DNA of 64,000 nt from Hysterangium stoloniferum (Eukaryota; Basidiomycota; Agaricomycetes; Hysterangiales; Hysterangiaceae). Shown piece after piece: positions 44,601-53,459 of the stretch; within the stretch, counting starts at the first letter, position 1; the number at the start of each line of letters is the position of its first letter. Location of the stretch: the NCBI GenBank assembly GCA_015178975.1, contig WHVD01000078.1, positions 1 through 64,000 of the forward strand, read 5' to 3'. The notes beneath the pieces were generated by a model. The model was given only the letters and a program-made list of their open reading frames with translations. It was not told where the DNA came from and did not search any database. The translations under genes were made by a program, and so were the position numbers.

Positions 44601-45819
44601 TAAGAGCCAGGAGTGCGCCCAGTGACATTTCATCGTCCGACAAAGCTGCCAGCTTGCCCAAAGATTGTGGCCAGATATCGATGCATGTTTGTAAGTATAC
44701 CTGAATTAAATCAGGAAGTCTGCCACGCAAGCTTTCCAAGTCATTGAATGGAACTAGTTCAGGAACCGGAGATACGTCTGGTAGGCTTACAGCGTCGTTC
44801 TGTAGGAGCGAGGGCGTGTCTTTCCACAGAAAATAGGCCAGAACGTGGGCTTGTTTAGAAAGGAGGATTCTGAAAATTCTTATATGCGTCTCCCAAGTCA
44901 TGGAGAACTGAAGAGCGACAAAATATCGATATGTCTGGAGCATATCAATAGCGGATTCTTGCTTGCCATAAATGAAGGCAACCAGAGAAGTGCTGATTTG
45001 CTGCAGGGACGGCTTATTTACAGATTGCAGGAAATTTGTGGCTTCCTTGAGCGTTCCGAACGTTGCCTCCACGGTACCTCGAAGCTCCTCGACCACAGAA
45101 TATAGGTAGTGCTCGGGTCCATGAGTGCCAAGTACTCTATGGACGTTTAACCAAAACTTGCTAAGCGTCTCCAATGCATCTGTGGGAGAGCGATAACTAA
45201 AAGCGATAAACAGCTGACGCAATGACTGGATATGCTGAGGAGATATATGACCCTCACTTGCGGTGAGAGAAGCCAGTAGTATATCAACGGCCGGCTCAAG
45301 TTCTCCTGATAAGATGAGTGCTTGAATACTCAAATATGTCACCCACTCCGCATAAGAACCGCCTTGGGCTACACTTTTCTCGAGAGGCTTGTCATACAAC
45401 TTCTCCATAATATTAGCCAGTAGACGACACCGATTTGCGAGCCTCCCGGACGACGTGGGTGACCTGAGAGGTAAGAGATACGCCTCGTATGTCCATGACG
45501 CAAACGCTGTCAACTCTTCCGCGGGAATGCCATCGATCTGAGATTGATCCAGATTTTCAAACGCCGTCCAAAAAGACCTGAGATTTCCGGACCTAGATAT
45601 TACACCCGATAGGGGAGAGTCATGCTCAATACCACCGTCTGGGGATTTCTGAGGTTTGTTCTGTTCAACCTTCAGGTTTATACGGTCTAATGCCACGGCT
45701 TGTCCGGCATTCGAATGAAGTAAGCTGAGGCGTGTATGTGGTATCAGACGGGCGGGTCCATTGGTGCGTAAGAGTGTGGGGTAAAGAGGGCGTGCTCCTG
45801 AATCTGGTATCAGAGAAGA
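41617..45819 (-). CDS. Large pentatricopeptide-repeat (PPR) protein
   Basis: An uninterrupted minus-strand frame of about 1400 codons (stop at 41617). The C-terminal half has clear 35-residue PPR motifs, e.g. the run from LRVFRTVIHAHIRAGD through AEIYNMMLLAFAKLQD, VAFTTMISIMADRKDP and IITYSLVIQSACDSGQ to SLNVLMDAYRRVGN. The N-terminal half is alpha-helical with degenerate repeats. PPR proteins bind organelle RNA and act in mitochondrial mRNA stability or translation. The start is unresolved: no ATG occurs between 45855 (in-frame stop upstream) and residue about 135. The acceptor CCGCAG just above 45819 suggests an upstream exon. One candidate begins ATG at 46015, reads a basic Ser-rich presequence and would splice in phase at 45942/45819, but its intron would be about 120 bp. 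Confidence 0.85.
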   Translation of the reverse strand, partial: SSLIPDSGARPLYPTLLRTNGPARLIPHTRLSLLHSNAGQAVALDRINLKVEQNKPQKSPDGGIEHDSPLSGVISRSGNLRSFWTAFENLDQSQIDGIPAEELTAFASWTYEAYLLPLRSPTSSGRLANRCRLLANIMEKLYDKPLEKSVAQGGSYAEWVTYLSIQALILSGELEPAVDILLASLTASEGHISPQHIQSLRQLFIAFSYRSPTDALETLSKFWLNVHRVLGTHGPEHYLYSVVEELRGTVEATFGTLKEATNFLQSVNKPSLQQISTSLVAFIYGKQESAIDMLQTYRYFVALQFSMTWETHIRIFRILLSKQAHVLAYFLWKDTPSLLQNDAVSLPDVSPVPELVPFNDLESLRGRLPDLIQVYLQTCIDIWPQSLGKLAALSDDEMSLGALLALMPGSELLDLANMVIDKSRIRPGDATSSRAKSFADFLDYATKQLSRGALETSQLNINVFKWRYWTLRGDLSAVGDSLTQILRYSHDILDVRIIRAITDLFVAAEDLYDLSTAFEYLMLFWRPTYMLLERPGEQFHKKNEKTEFRRAIFNAFAAVEEPLSWIVKFPKTPEAKQNAACIFYMILCHRGDTDQAWHLSQELQTRGVFLSFQGHLRLMQMFMACRETELATKVYDSLCVHFADQITDPKKRTKDELHTSLMLASQLGDWEEAHGHFDVMVNRGFADDGARLRLLHAYASVGDTIRTCELFNKFYPVGGLQKPTLRVFRTVIHAHIRAGDIQGINSWLERMTKAGIKPTAEIYNMMLLAFAKLQDLEAATAILSRMYQNKVKPDKVAFTTMISIMADRKDPVTAERIYQRAIQDGVVPDTVMNIALMDAHIEAGSWRGAIRVFDYINHTKLDGSRNTTRLFNVLLKAYVHIGAPFSVVSAIFQRMKRQKLTPNIITYSLVIQSACDSGQMDVARDLFNEFDTMPVFGKKKTRVDSYLLTILMAGYLRNNDPTTAKSIYHDMQTRALRPDAVTFGVIINSFANERSVESLAIAEEFMRGLTKTDGKDKAWLTSTRGGRPRALEVVFTPLLTIYGQDMDIRSVERLFDSMLAMGGEPTMVSLNVLMDAYRRVGNLESVEQIWGEAVEVARRFLNKDLFEGFGSETAQNKAQGQINEETPHTPHHNENSLCLSLSIYINALSAAGQHVKIAKVWRQVRDWGFAFDAHNWNHLAVALVRAGEVARAFEIVERVLLPYSLQNRRIVRSRRKRPQTPLSFFDDTVPLPQDVRHLASQPLPASAARGKVKKSKAEEPHAEAEIESDVKQAVPMRVESRRIQVVEASTRNEGWLSSSEHDYAQPLYELQQMSAHLQGWRTHLRVLDALGWAMETLKSGRPVLPMEGGVQRDRVISGDDRREDEPLDARKTLEWISTSYPRAMMMVSVHLLGGKYKPPY

Positions 45820-45942
45820 CTGCGGGATCCCTTTACAAAAACCATTAGATCAATAGCATATGCATCTGCGAAAACACGCGCACTAGATTGTCCAGAACCT
45901 TTCGCTCGGGTATACTGAAAGACACGAGGTGATCCCAACGGT

Positions 45943-46015
45943 ACATGGGTGTGAGTTAGGTGCTTAACAGGGCTGCTACTGATGCACTTGGAGAATGGGT
46001 TGTGACCATCTCGTT
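45943..46015 (-). CDS. Candidate first exon of the PPR protein
   Basis: ATG at 46015 followed by a basic, Ser/His-rich segment (MRKRDGHNPFSKCISSS...) that would suit a mitochondrial presequence. A GT donor (CAT|GTACCG, donor at about 45942) joins in phase 0 to the PPR frame at 45819. The implied intron is longer than usual here, so this is only a proposal. Confidence 0.25.
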
Positions 46016-46466
46016 TGCGCATACAGCGTACCCCGTGGTTCACGGGTTGTCGAGAGCACTTGGAGGCGGAGGAACGCGACAATAGCACTGCAGCATATAT
46101 TGTGGCGTTACAGGCCGTTGGCATGCAATGTTTGCCAGCTGGACTCCCTTTATGCAAATAATAGCGTCTTTGGTTAACAATATGTAGAGGACGAGATGCT
46201 ATAAAACTCACCGTATTTGTCCACACCAACTTGGAAGCAAAAAAAAACAATAAGCGCTCGTAAGCACTTTCGGTTCAATAGTCAATGTTTTGTGAGGACG
46301 GTGCAAATAAGGGAAAGAGATATTTTTAGTACTCGTCAGCTCCGTTCATAGATTTTAAAGAGACACTTGTGTTTTTTAGTTGCTTTAAAGCTATGCTCAA
46401 ATATTTTACATAAGATGACTTTTGACGGGTAACTAAGGCTTGCTCTCCCCCAATTCGGTCGTCAAG

Positions 46467-47166
46467 ATGGCGGAGGTACCTGACCATGAAATCATCGAGG
46501 TGGAAGACAAGCCATTATACGACCAGTGTATTCAAGTCAGGTAGTACAACATTAATATTGTCGTTGACTGGTCCGGACTCCGTCTTACAACAAACCCACG
46601 TCGTCTTCTAGGATTGACGTCTTCGTTCACGAACAAAAGTTTCGTCTTGAAGATGAAATAGACGAGTAGGAAACAACGCCTAGTAGAAGATACATTTTTT
46701 TCTCAAATTGTAAAAGTATAGATCCAATAGCGACACATATCCTCTTACGCCTCATTCCGTCAAAAACACCCATTGGCACATTACGGGTGTATAAACAAGC
46801 TGGAGCGTCCTATTATAAGCTTGGTCGGCTTGCAGTTCTTAAAGAGTATCGCAAGTTCCGTCTTGGAGCCGAGCTTGTGCAAGCCGCACATCGATACGTC
46901 GCTGGCCAGTCAGGACCGGCAGAGATCGTGGTCCATTCGCAATTGTACGTCAAAGGCTTCTACGCAAGGTGCATTCTTCAAACGAATGTTATATGAGGTT
47001 GTTGCTTACTAACTATTCCCAGGTTAGGTTATTTACCAGAGGTGAGTTGCCCTGATGACAATGCCAGCCAGTATCATTAGTTCAATTTTGATAGGGAGAG
47101 GAATTCGATGAAGATGGTGCCCCTCATCAGAAGATGAAGGTTCAGCTTCCTGCAGATTCAAAGTGA
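46467..47166 (+). CDS. GNAT-family N-acetyltransferase
   Basis: Predicted to transfer acetyl from acetyl-CoA to an amine; the substrate is unknown. Exons: 46467-46540, 46612-46665, 46717-46968, 47023-47041, 47095-47166 (156 aa). GNAT motifs: an N-terminal strand IDVFVHEQKFRLEDEID, motif D-like THILLRLIPSKTPIGTLRVYK, the acetyl-CoA loop LGRLAVLKEYRKFRLGAELV (R-x-x-R-x-G-A), and the C-terminal GFYARLGYLPEGEEFDEDGAPHQKM, in which exon 4 is only 19 bp. The pattern VFVHEQ ... DE ... GFY is typical of small GNATs related to bacterial ElaA/YjcF. The acceptor of exon 3 is ambiguous by a few bases. It is tail-to-tail with the HMG-box gene (92 bp apart). Confidence 0.88.
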
Positions 47167-47258
47167 AACGGTTTGGGAAGCAGTGATTATCTCCATGGAT
47201 CCTTGACTCTGCAATACAAGTCTTCTGATGACATTATACAATGATATACCTTCATATA

Positions 47259-48571
47259 CTACTTTTTAGGAGCCGCGTTGGAAATGACAGCTCCGGACGT
47301 ATCGTTTTTTTGTTCAGCAATGGCTACGTTCGGTGGGGAATCAATACCAGGATAAATGAAAAAAGAAGTAGGGGGACCCTTATTTAAGGATTCTGTGTTT
47401 TCATATATTTTCCGTTCGGCCTCATACATTATTTTGGCATTCTTTGCTTGTTCAAGATACGGCTAGAGATGAAAAACAATCGGCGAAGAGAAGGCAATAG
47501 GTCTAAATATCACACATACGCGCTTTTCTGCCTCACCCATGCTTCTCCATTTCTCTGCAGCAAGCACGCTTTGTTGTATCGGGGCAGTGACACCTCCAAA
47601 GACTTGCTTGGCCATCTGTTGGTCGGCTCGCATGGCTTGTAAGTATAAGAAATATGGGGATAATGGTCGCTTGGGAGCATTCGGATCGTTGATATTTTTT
47701 TGGCGAGACTTTCCAGATTTTCTCTGTGCCGTACGAAAGGCGTTCTCGCGTTCAACGTCCGCAGGTGTCAATGTGCGCTTCCAAATGGCAAGTTCACGTT
47801 CGTAATTTTCCTTCAAGACTTTGGCACGTGCCCCTAAATCCTGATAGATTTAATATAAGAGGATGGGCAGGGCGTACTGGTGTAATAAACATTCTTACTG
47901 CTCGATCTTGATCAGATAGTTTATGATACGCCCTGCCAGCTGCTTTCGCTTCTTCAACTATGTTGAGCTTTTTATCCACGCCGCCTTCAAGTCGTTGACT
48001 CTGAAGCCAATCTGTGAAAAATATCTGCCAGACAGAAGGCGCCTGCTTTGGAAAATGTAAAATCGAACGATCAGGGGCTAAAATATCCAGAGTGAACCAT
48101 CAATGAATTAGAGTGAATCATATAATGACACATACGTCCGGGGGCCTTCTCCTCTGCAGGCTTTTCCGAAGTATGTGGCACTGTTTTTTTAGAACGCAAC
48201 GGGGACCGAGCTGAAATCACATCCCCTATAGAACTTGTATAGCCCCGTATATATGACGGTAAATAGTGGAACACATGAGGTATATGTGCACTGGTCAGAT
48301 ATCGGGCGTGCTGCCAGCCACGACGCAGAGAGACGCCGGAGTATTGCTTGGTGACCCGAGAATCGGTGTGGAGATGTGCATCTTGCACAAGTATTGGCGC
48401 ATTTCTTAGCATAGAGTAGAAGGAGAGAACCAGCAGTCGCGGGGTTGCCTGGTCAACCCGTTTGATGTACTGAACATGATTGCTTCGTTTATTTCGAGTA
48501 AAACGTCTCGTTGTTTTGGTTGCCGCACCCAAAAGAGGATTTAGATGAAGGGAAGAGGCGGTCTTGATCAT
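47259..48571 (-). CDS. Two-HMG-box protein with likely mitochondrial presequence
   Basis: Exons: 48571-48136, 48077-47899, 47840-47520, 47462-47259 (379 aa). A Lys/Arg/Ser-rich N-terminus without acids (MIKTASSLHLNPLLGAATKT...) resembles a mitochondrial presequence. Two HMG boxes follow: box 1 about 156-225 (PKQAPSVWQIFFTDWL...AAGRAYHKLSDQDRA) and box 2 about 257-330 (DPNAPKRPLSPYFLYLQAMR...AAEKWRSMGEAEK), separated by a basic linker. Two tandem boxes plus presequence is the layout of mitochondrial DNA-packaging factors (yeast Abf2, animal TFAM), so mtDNA packaging is the likely role. A nuclear HMGB-like role cannot be excluded. Confidence 0.85.
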
Positions 48572-49184
48572 TTCAGCATTCCCAATAAGTAATCACTGAC
48601 CAAGTACTTGACCACAAGGAAGTTTAATATTCAGATCAAGAGTACTTGGACAAGGTTACCTGTGATATTGGCCTGGTATGCTCTCAGGGACTAAGCACAA
48701 TACAAAATAATGTTCATGGGGTAGTTAGTATGTTGATGCTGGTGGAGAAATCGAGTATGGACAAAAGGCCTAGGCCACGGACTCGGAATTTGAATCAAAC
48801 TAAGGCTACACGTATACATGAGCTGAATATATTCATAATTCTCAACCGACATTGCAGTATATACTTTATTCCAACTTATAAGTGAATATGTCTCATTAGA
48901 GCCAACGTTTGTCGATTTGGAAGAGTCTCATTGAACAGCCATTTTAACCGACTCAGAAGATCCCATGGTATTTCCACCCGGAATGCAAAAAAATTGGCTG
49001 TTTCGCGAGTAAAACCACAACCCTGTGCGGTATTCACTGATCTCTCTTGGAGTTATCATTGGAGGTTCTCTTGGACAGCGTAGTTTGTGACCCAAAAGAT
49101 TCGAAACCGTACGTTAACCAAGTGATAGGCGTAGATACTCTAAAAGGACAAATATTTGGTAAATTTGGTTTTGAATACACAACT
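48572..49184. other. Intergenic, no gene seen
   Basis: 613 bp between the HMG-box gene start and the stop of the GRIM-19 gene. AT-rich, with short scattered open frames on both strands that lack support. Confidence 0.5.
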
Positions 49185-49786
49185 CTACAAAACGACAATG
49201 GTCTGATCGGAAAGTTTTGGATTGTGATAGACCGACTTTCCAGGCTGGAGAGGATACCATTAATATATATGAACATGACCGCATAAAGTCCACGTACTTC
49301 CCAACCTTTGACGTCTTTCATAATCTCTCTTTCACGTTCTAAAGCGGCTTGTTGACGCCTATACGCGTCGCGATCGCCTTCCGCAAGCAAAAGCGGGACA
49401 AGATGGATCCTTGACCAAGCCTTCTCGCGTGCTAACTCTCTGCCACCGTATGATGAGATCTCCATTGCGGAACAAACCAAGAGTGTCCAGCTTGCCTCTT
49501 TTCGAGATTGCCCAAACCGACCCGGTAGAAGCCGTAGCCTGTCACAGCTAAGACACCGGCGAAAATCATCAGACCACTGGGGCCTCGGAATGGGAGATTA
49601 CGTTTGTACTTCAAGGCTTGAAAGCCACCCGGAGGGGGCATGTCCCTGTTGGTATCAAATAATAAGCAACGTCTAGTTTGCACAATGGACGATACTTACT
49701 GCCTGTAGGGAACAGACACTTGTGAAAGATGTATCCATCAGCAAACGAAAGCGTATCACAGTGTCCTAGTGCTAGGACTACTTACT
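49185..49786 (-). CDS. NDUFA13: Complex I accessory subunit GRIM-19 / NDUFA13
   Basis: Accessory subunit of mitochondrial NADH:ubiquinone oxidoreductase with one inner-membrane helix. Exons: 49786 (only the A of ATG), 49718-49700, 49645-49496, 49439-49298, 49244-49185 (123 aa). The protein starts MSVPYRQDMPPPGGF, a typical family N-terminus, followed by the membrane helix SGLMIFAGVLAVTGYGFYRV and a charged coil ELAREKAWSRIHLVPLLLAEGDR, ending WEPGKSVYHNPK. The second base of the start codon lies in the next exon: donor GTAAGT at 49785 and acceptor ACAAG at 49719 join A to TG. The third intron begins GC (GAG|GCAAGC at 49495). Without the split ATG the frame would begin at GTG. Confidence 0.88.
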
Positions 49787-49980
49787 GCTGGCTGGTATAT
49801 GGGAGTGAAGAAGGTGGTTGGAGGCGGAATGCCAAATAAGGAAGTGGCTGAGCGAACTAGCGGGTTCCGAATTTGGAAATATACATCCTCGACACATAAG
49901 TAAGATAGCGATCTTACGAAATTGATCCACATGCGCAGAGTCATTCCTAATTTTCACTACCCTTCCTTCTTCCTTCCACC

Positions 49981-51374
49981 ATGTCCAAGCAGGGAAAATT
50001 CAGCCATTTTTCCCCTCCTCCGCACAACACACATTCTCCCCCTACTAATTCCGCTCCCTCACTCTCGCTACCTTTTATGTTAGGCCTACCCAAACTACAA
50101 TCTCATCGTCGATCAAATCCGCGCCCCTCTGATGTCAACCAGTCATCTGAAGATGACCTTTATGCTGCGAAGTATAAGGAGATGAAACGAAAAGTGAAGG
50201 AGATTGAAGAGGTATACCCAAATTGTTGCTGTGATAAGTCAATAATAACTTTCATCAGATTAATGACCGGCTCCATCTGAAATGTCTAAAAGTACGGAAA
50301 AGCATTCTGAGATTAAGAGTTGAACGAGCGTGAGTGTCCTCAAAGCGACTATCTGACGAATCTTAATTTACCTTCTTATATATAGTATCTTATATGAGCG
50401 ACTCTCTGTGATATCTAAACCTTCAAATATCCCCCTTCTCAATGCGGAGCAACTTCCCGCTATCAGCCCAAACCAATGCTCTGAAGATGGTCAAAACCAG
50501 GGAAACGGTCCACACTCGGCACCCGAAGTTCAGGCGCGACGCCAATATATGCCTCAAAGTCAAAAAACCTCCCCCCACCTTCGCTCAAGCTTCAGGGGAG
50601 ATATTCAGACTACTCCGCGCATCCTGGGTGAAAATGAACATCCGCATGGCCACCATGGACTTCATCAAAGAGCCTTAGATCCATATCAACCGCCAGAGTC
50701 AGTTTTACCAGATAAACAGCTACTAAAAAAACCGAAAAAAAATGTGGACACTAAAGGGAGCCAGGCAGGATCTTCGTATCAGGAAATTAAAAATGGCAAC
50801 TTTATGAAAACGTTTCCGTTCGTACTCGAATATTCTGTGAACCAAAAACAGAGCGAACAAGGCCTCTCACCCTCCGACTATCCCACTGAGATTAAATTTC
50901 AGCAATACGAAGGATTCCCAGAGCGCCAACCTGCACGAAGCAAAAAGGACATCGAGCGCGACGAAAAGGGAGGAAGACAAAAACGCAGGGGGCAACAGCA
51001 AATTGTAAATAGCCAAGTCTACAACGATCCAGCCCAAAGGCGGATATCTCCTCGTTGCACGGATTCGTTTGCAATTCAAAATCAGCCAGCGATAGGAAGA
51101 AAATTCCGACATAGTCCACCGTATGATGAAGGAACGAGGTATGTGTTGATTTCGAAAGTAAATTGTCCTGATTTGAGCCTGGATACAAAGATATACTGGA
51201 AACACGGATTTAAATGGTTCCGTGTATATAGAAGATATTATACCGGTGGCTAGGCAGCCATATGGTTTATTGGCGTTTGACAAGCAGCACACCCAACTGA
51301 AAGTAGGGCGATCTAACCAGACTGTTGACATGGCAGACCAACCAGATGATGGAAGTAATTCTGAGGAGGCATAG
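49981..51374 (+). CDS. Coiled-coil protein, possible INO80-complex subunit
   Basis: Exons: 49981-50211, 50259-50329, 50386-51138, 51191-51374 (412 aa). The only conserved-looking part is residues about 55-115, a charged coiled coil (YKEMKRKVKEIEEIND...KSILRLRVERAILYERL) reminiscent of the TFPT/INO80F-type segment found in fungal INO80-complex subunits; I rate this resemblance as moderate. The remainder is disordered and Gln/Lys/Pro-rich, with a basic patch (KKPKKN and GGRQKRRGQQQ) suited to the nucleus, and an acidic C-terminus DDGSNSEEA. The last exon was chosen because it continues an open coding-like frame to 51374, whereas reading through the intron ends at 51253. Confidence 0.75.
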
Positions 51375-51680
51375 ATGGATACACTCATCCACGCAAGGAT
51401 GAAGTCATGGATTAGTGTGACGTCGGGTTAACACACTAGTTGGATTTCTTGGATATCGTAGACATCACTGCGGTAATATTGTACATAGGATCTTGCACCA
51501 TATATTTCTCTCTTGGATCGCTTTAGAACGGCGACAAATTTCCCGATAATGTAGTTACTAGGTTAATACTTTTTGATTAAAATGAGAAATTGCTGTTTGA
51601 ATTATACATGATGGAACACTGAACAACCTTCAAGACGTATGCCACAGATCACGACTCACCAGCTAGACAGGGAATGCGAG

Positions 51681-51752
51681 GGGGACATGACGACCCAACG
51701 TTATTTTGAATTGGCAGGGGACATGACGACCCAACGTTATTTCGAATTGGCA
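51681..51752. repeat. 36-bp tandem duplication at the prefoldin 3' end
   Basis: Two adjacent 36-bp copies (51681-51716, 51717-51752) with one difference. The right-hand copy contains the final codons and stop of the prefoldin gene; the left-hand one lies in its 3' UTR. Confidence 0.9.
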
Positions 51753-52286
51753 GTGCGTATATTGTACTCGCGAACAAATCCATTGAACTCGGTTTCTTTT
51801 GATTTGTACTGCTCGATCAGGCTTACGATCACTCGTTTAATCTAAAGACGAATTGAGTCACGTAATACAAATGACGTGGACGAAAATCCTCTTACTCCAT
51901 CTCTGTTTGTTTGTAGAGCAGGAATGACATCCTTCACCGTGCGTTCAACCAAAACACCTCCAATTAATCGAAAACATTTCCGATGTGGATCTATGCTCAA
52001 TACACCTTTCAGGGTTGTTAGTACAAGTCTGATGAGGTTATCAGCAAGACGACAAGTGAATAAAAGGCAACATGGAGACACACTCGTGTTCATCAGCCTC
52101 TGATTCTAATTCTCCAATCTTGCTGGCTACCGCTTGAAGGTCGTTTTGAAAGCGTGTATAGGTCGTTTGTACCTCTACCCAAGCATTAAAACAGGCTCGA
52201 ACTACATTGTAAACATATACACCTTGGTCTGATAGTCTTGGTGCCTCTGAAGCTTTCGCTTTTTGCTTTGAGGCTGCTGTGGCCAT
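51737..52286 (-). CDS. GIM4: Prefoldin subunit 2
   Basis: Beta-type subunit of the hexameric prefoldin chaperone, which hands nascent actin and tubulin to the CCT chaperonin. Exons: 52286-52223, 52174-52084, 52028-51896, 51841-51737 (130 aa, usual size). Conserved signatures after splicing: TTYTRFQNDLQAVASKIGELESEADEH (first coiled coil), the beta-hairpin region KCFRLIGGVLVERTVKDVIPALQTNRDG, and the second coiled coil EQYKSKETEFNGFVREYNI. The start ATG gives a short Ala/Lys-rich extension. The gene is divergent from NDUFS8, with only 82 bp between the two start codons, so both must share a compact promoter. Confidence 0.96.
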
Positions 52287-52368
52287 GTGCAGAGTGTTTA
52301 GTCCAGGGACCAGTTACCAAAAGACCAATTGCTGAGTCAGCAAAGTGTTTCACCCCGACAATTCCTCC

Positions 52369-53314
52369 ATGGCATCGACCTTCGCTCGGTCGCTGCTCCT
52401 GGCGCGTGCACCAGCACGTATGATGACTGCGGGTCCCTCTAGGATTCCATTCCGTGCAATGGCCGTCGTTCCCCGTCACCGTCCCCAAGACATTCATCAA
52501 CAGAACATGGCTAGCGGTGCCCTACCTGTGGACCACGAGCACTACGTGAATCCCTATAAAGGTGGTCCATCTGCCATCGACAAAGCTATGCACCTATTTT
52601 TCTTCACTGAGATAGTTCGAGGTGGGTGCTTCTAGGCATGTTTGCCCTGAGAATCTCAATCTGGGCACAGGAATGTGGATCGTGGTAGAGAATGTCTTCA
52701 GAGAGCCATATACTATTAGGTATCCCTTTGAAAAAGGTCCAATTTCGCCGCGATTTAGAGGCGAGCATGCTTTACGGAGGTATCCTACTGGAGAGGAACG
52801 ATGTATCGGTACGTCCCGATCTAGAGAGACGGTTTCCCACCAATCCTCATCAATCTTCAGCTTGCAAGCTTTGCGAAGCAATCTGCCCGGCTCTCGCGAT
52901 CACAATTGAAAGTGAGGCCCGGGAAGACGGTTCTCGAAGAACCACGAAATATGGCATGTTTATTTGTCCTTTCATCTTCTTTATGTTGATTTTTGGTTTT
53001 GTAGATATCGACATGACCAAATGCATCTACTGTGGTTTCTGTCAAGAGGCCTGTCCAGTAGATGCTATCGTCGAGAGTAGGCTTGTTCTTGTTTTGATTC
53101 TGGGTAGTCTATTGACAATCGACACCCCATAGCTCAAAACCAAGAATATTCCACAGAGACACGTGAAGAATTACTATATAACAAGGAAAAACTTCTTGCC
53201 AACGGTGACCGAGCTGAGGCAGAAATCGCTGCCAATTTAATCTGTAAGGTGTTCAATCAATTGTACCATACGATGGCTGACTTGTTTTCTTTAGCTGATC
53301 ATGTTTACCGGTGA
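52369..53314 (+). CDS. NDUFS8: Complex I TYKY subunit NDUFS8 (23 kDa, two 4Fe-4S clusters)
   Basis: Core peripheral-arm subunit of mitochondrial complex I carrying clusters N6a and N6b. Exons: 52369-52621, 52671-52808, 52861-52953, 53005-53076, 53133-53243, 53295-53314 (228 aa). The N-terminus [19 protein letters not shown] is a clear mitochondrial presequence. The conserved core starts at [18 protein letters not shown]. Two ferredoxin-type motifs are complete: CKLCEAICP and [18 protein letters not shown]. The third intron begins with GC (TATG|GCATGT at 52954), since only this junction gives the conserved KYDIDMTKC. The last exon is 20 bp. Convergent with the UPF0652 gene, 145 bp apart. Confidence 0.96.
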
Positions 53315-53459
53315 ATTTTCCATCTAGAAATGAAGCTTCTTGTAAATAGGAGAAATACAAACATAAAATCGTCTGTATTATATTAAACGGGAAATGGCAG
53401 AGCACAGTAACTTCACATGGCGTCCTCATAACTTCTATAGGCCATGGGTAGTATCTAAG

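Noticed and set aside
49756-49944. Minus-strand frame of 62 codons upstream of NDUFA13
   Set aside because: It ends inside the proposed 5' UTR intron and its frame does not join the conserved NDUFA13 frame. It is best read as 5' UTR, possibly a short upstream frame.
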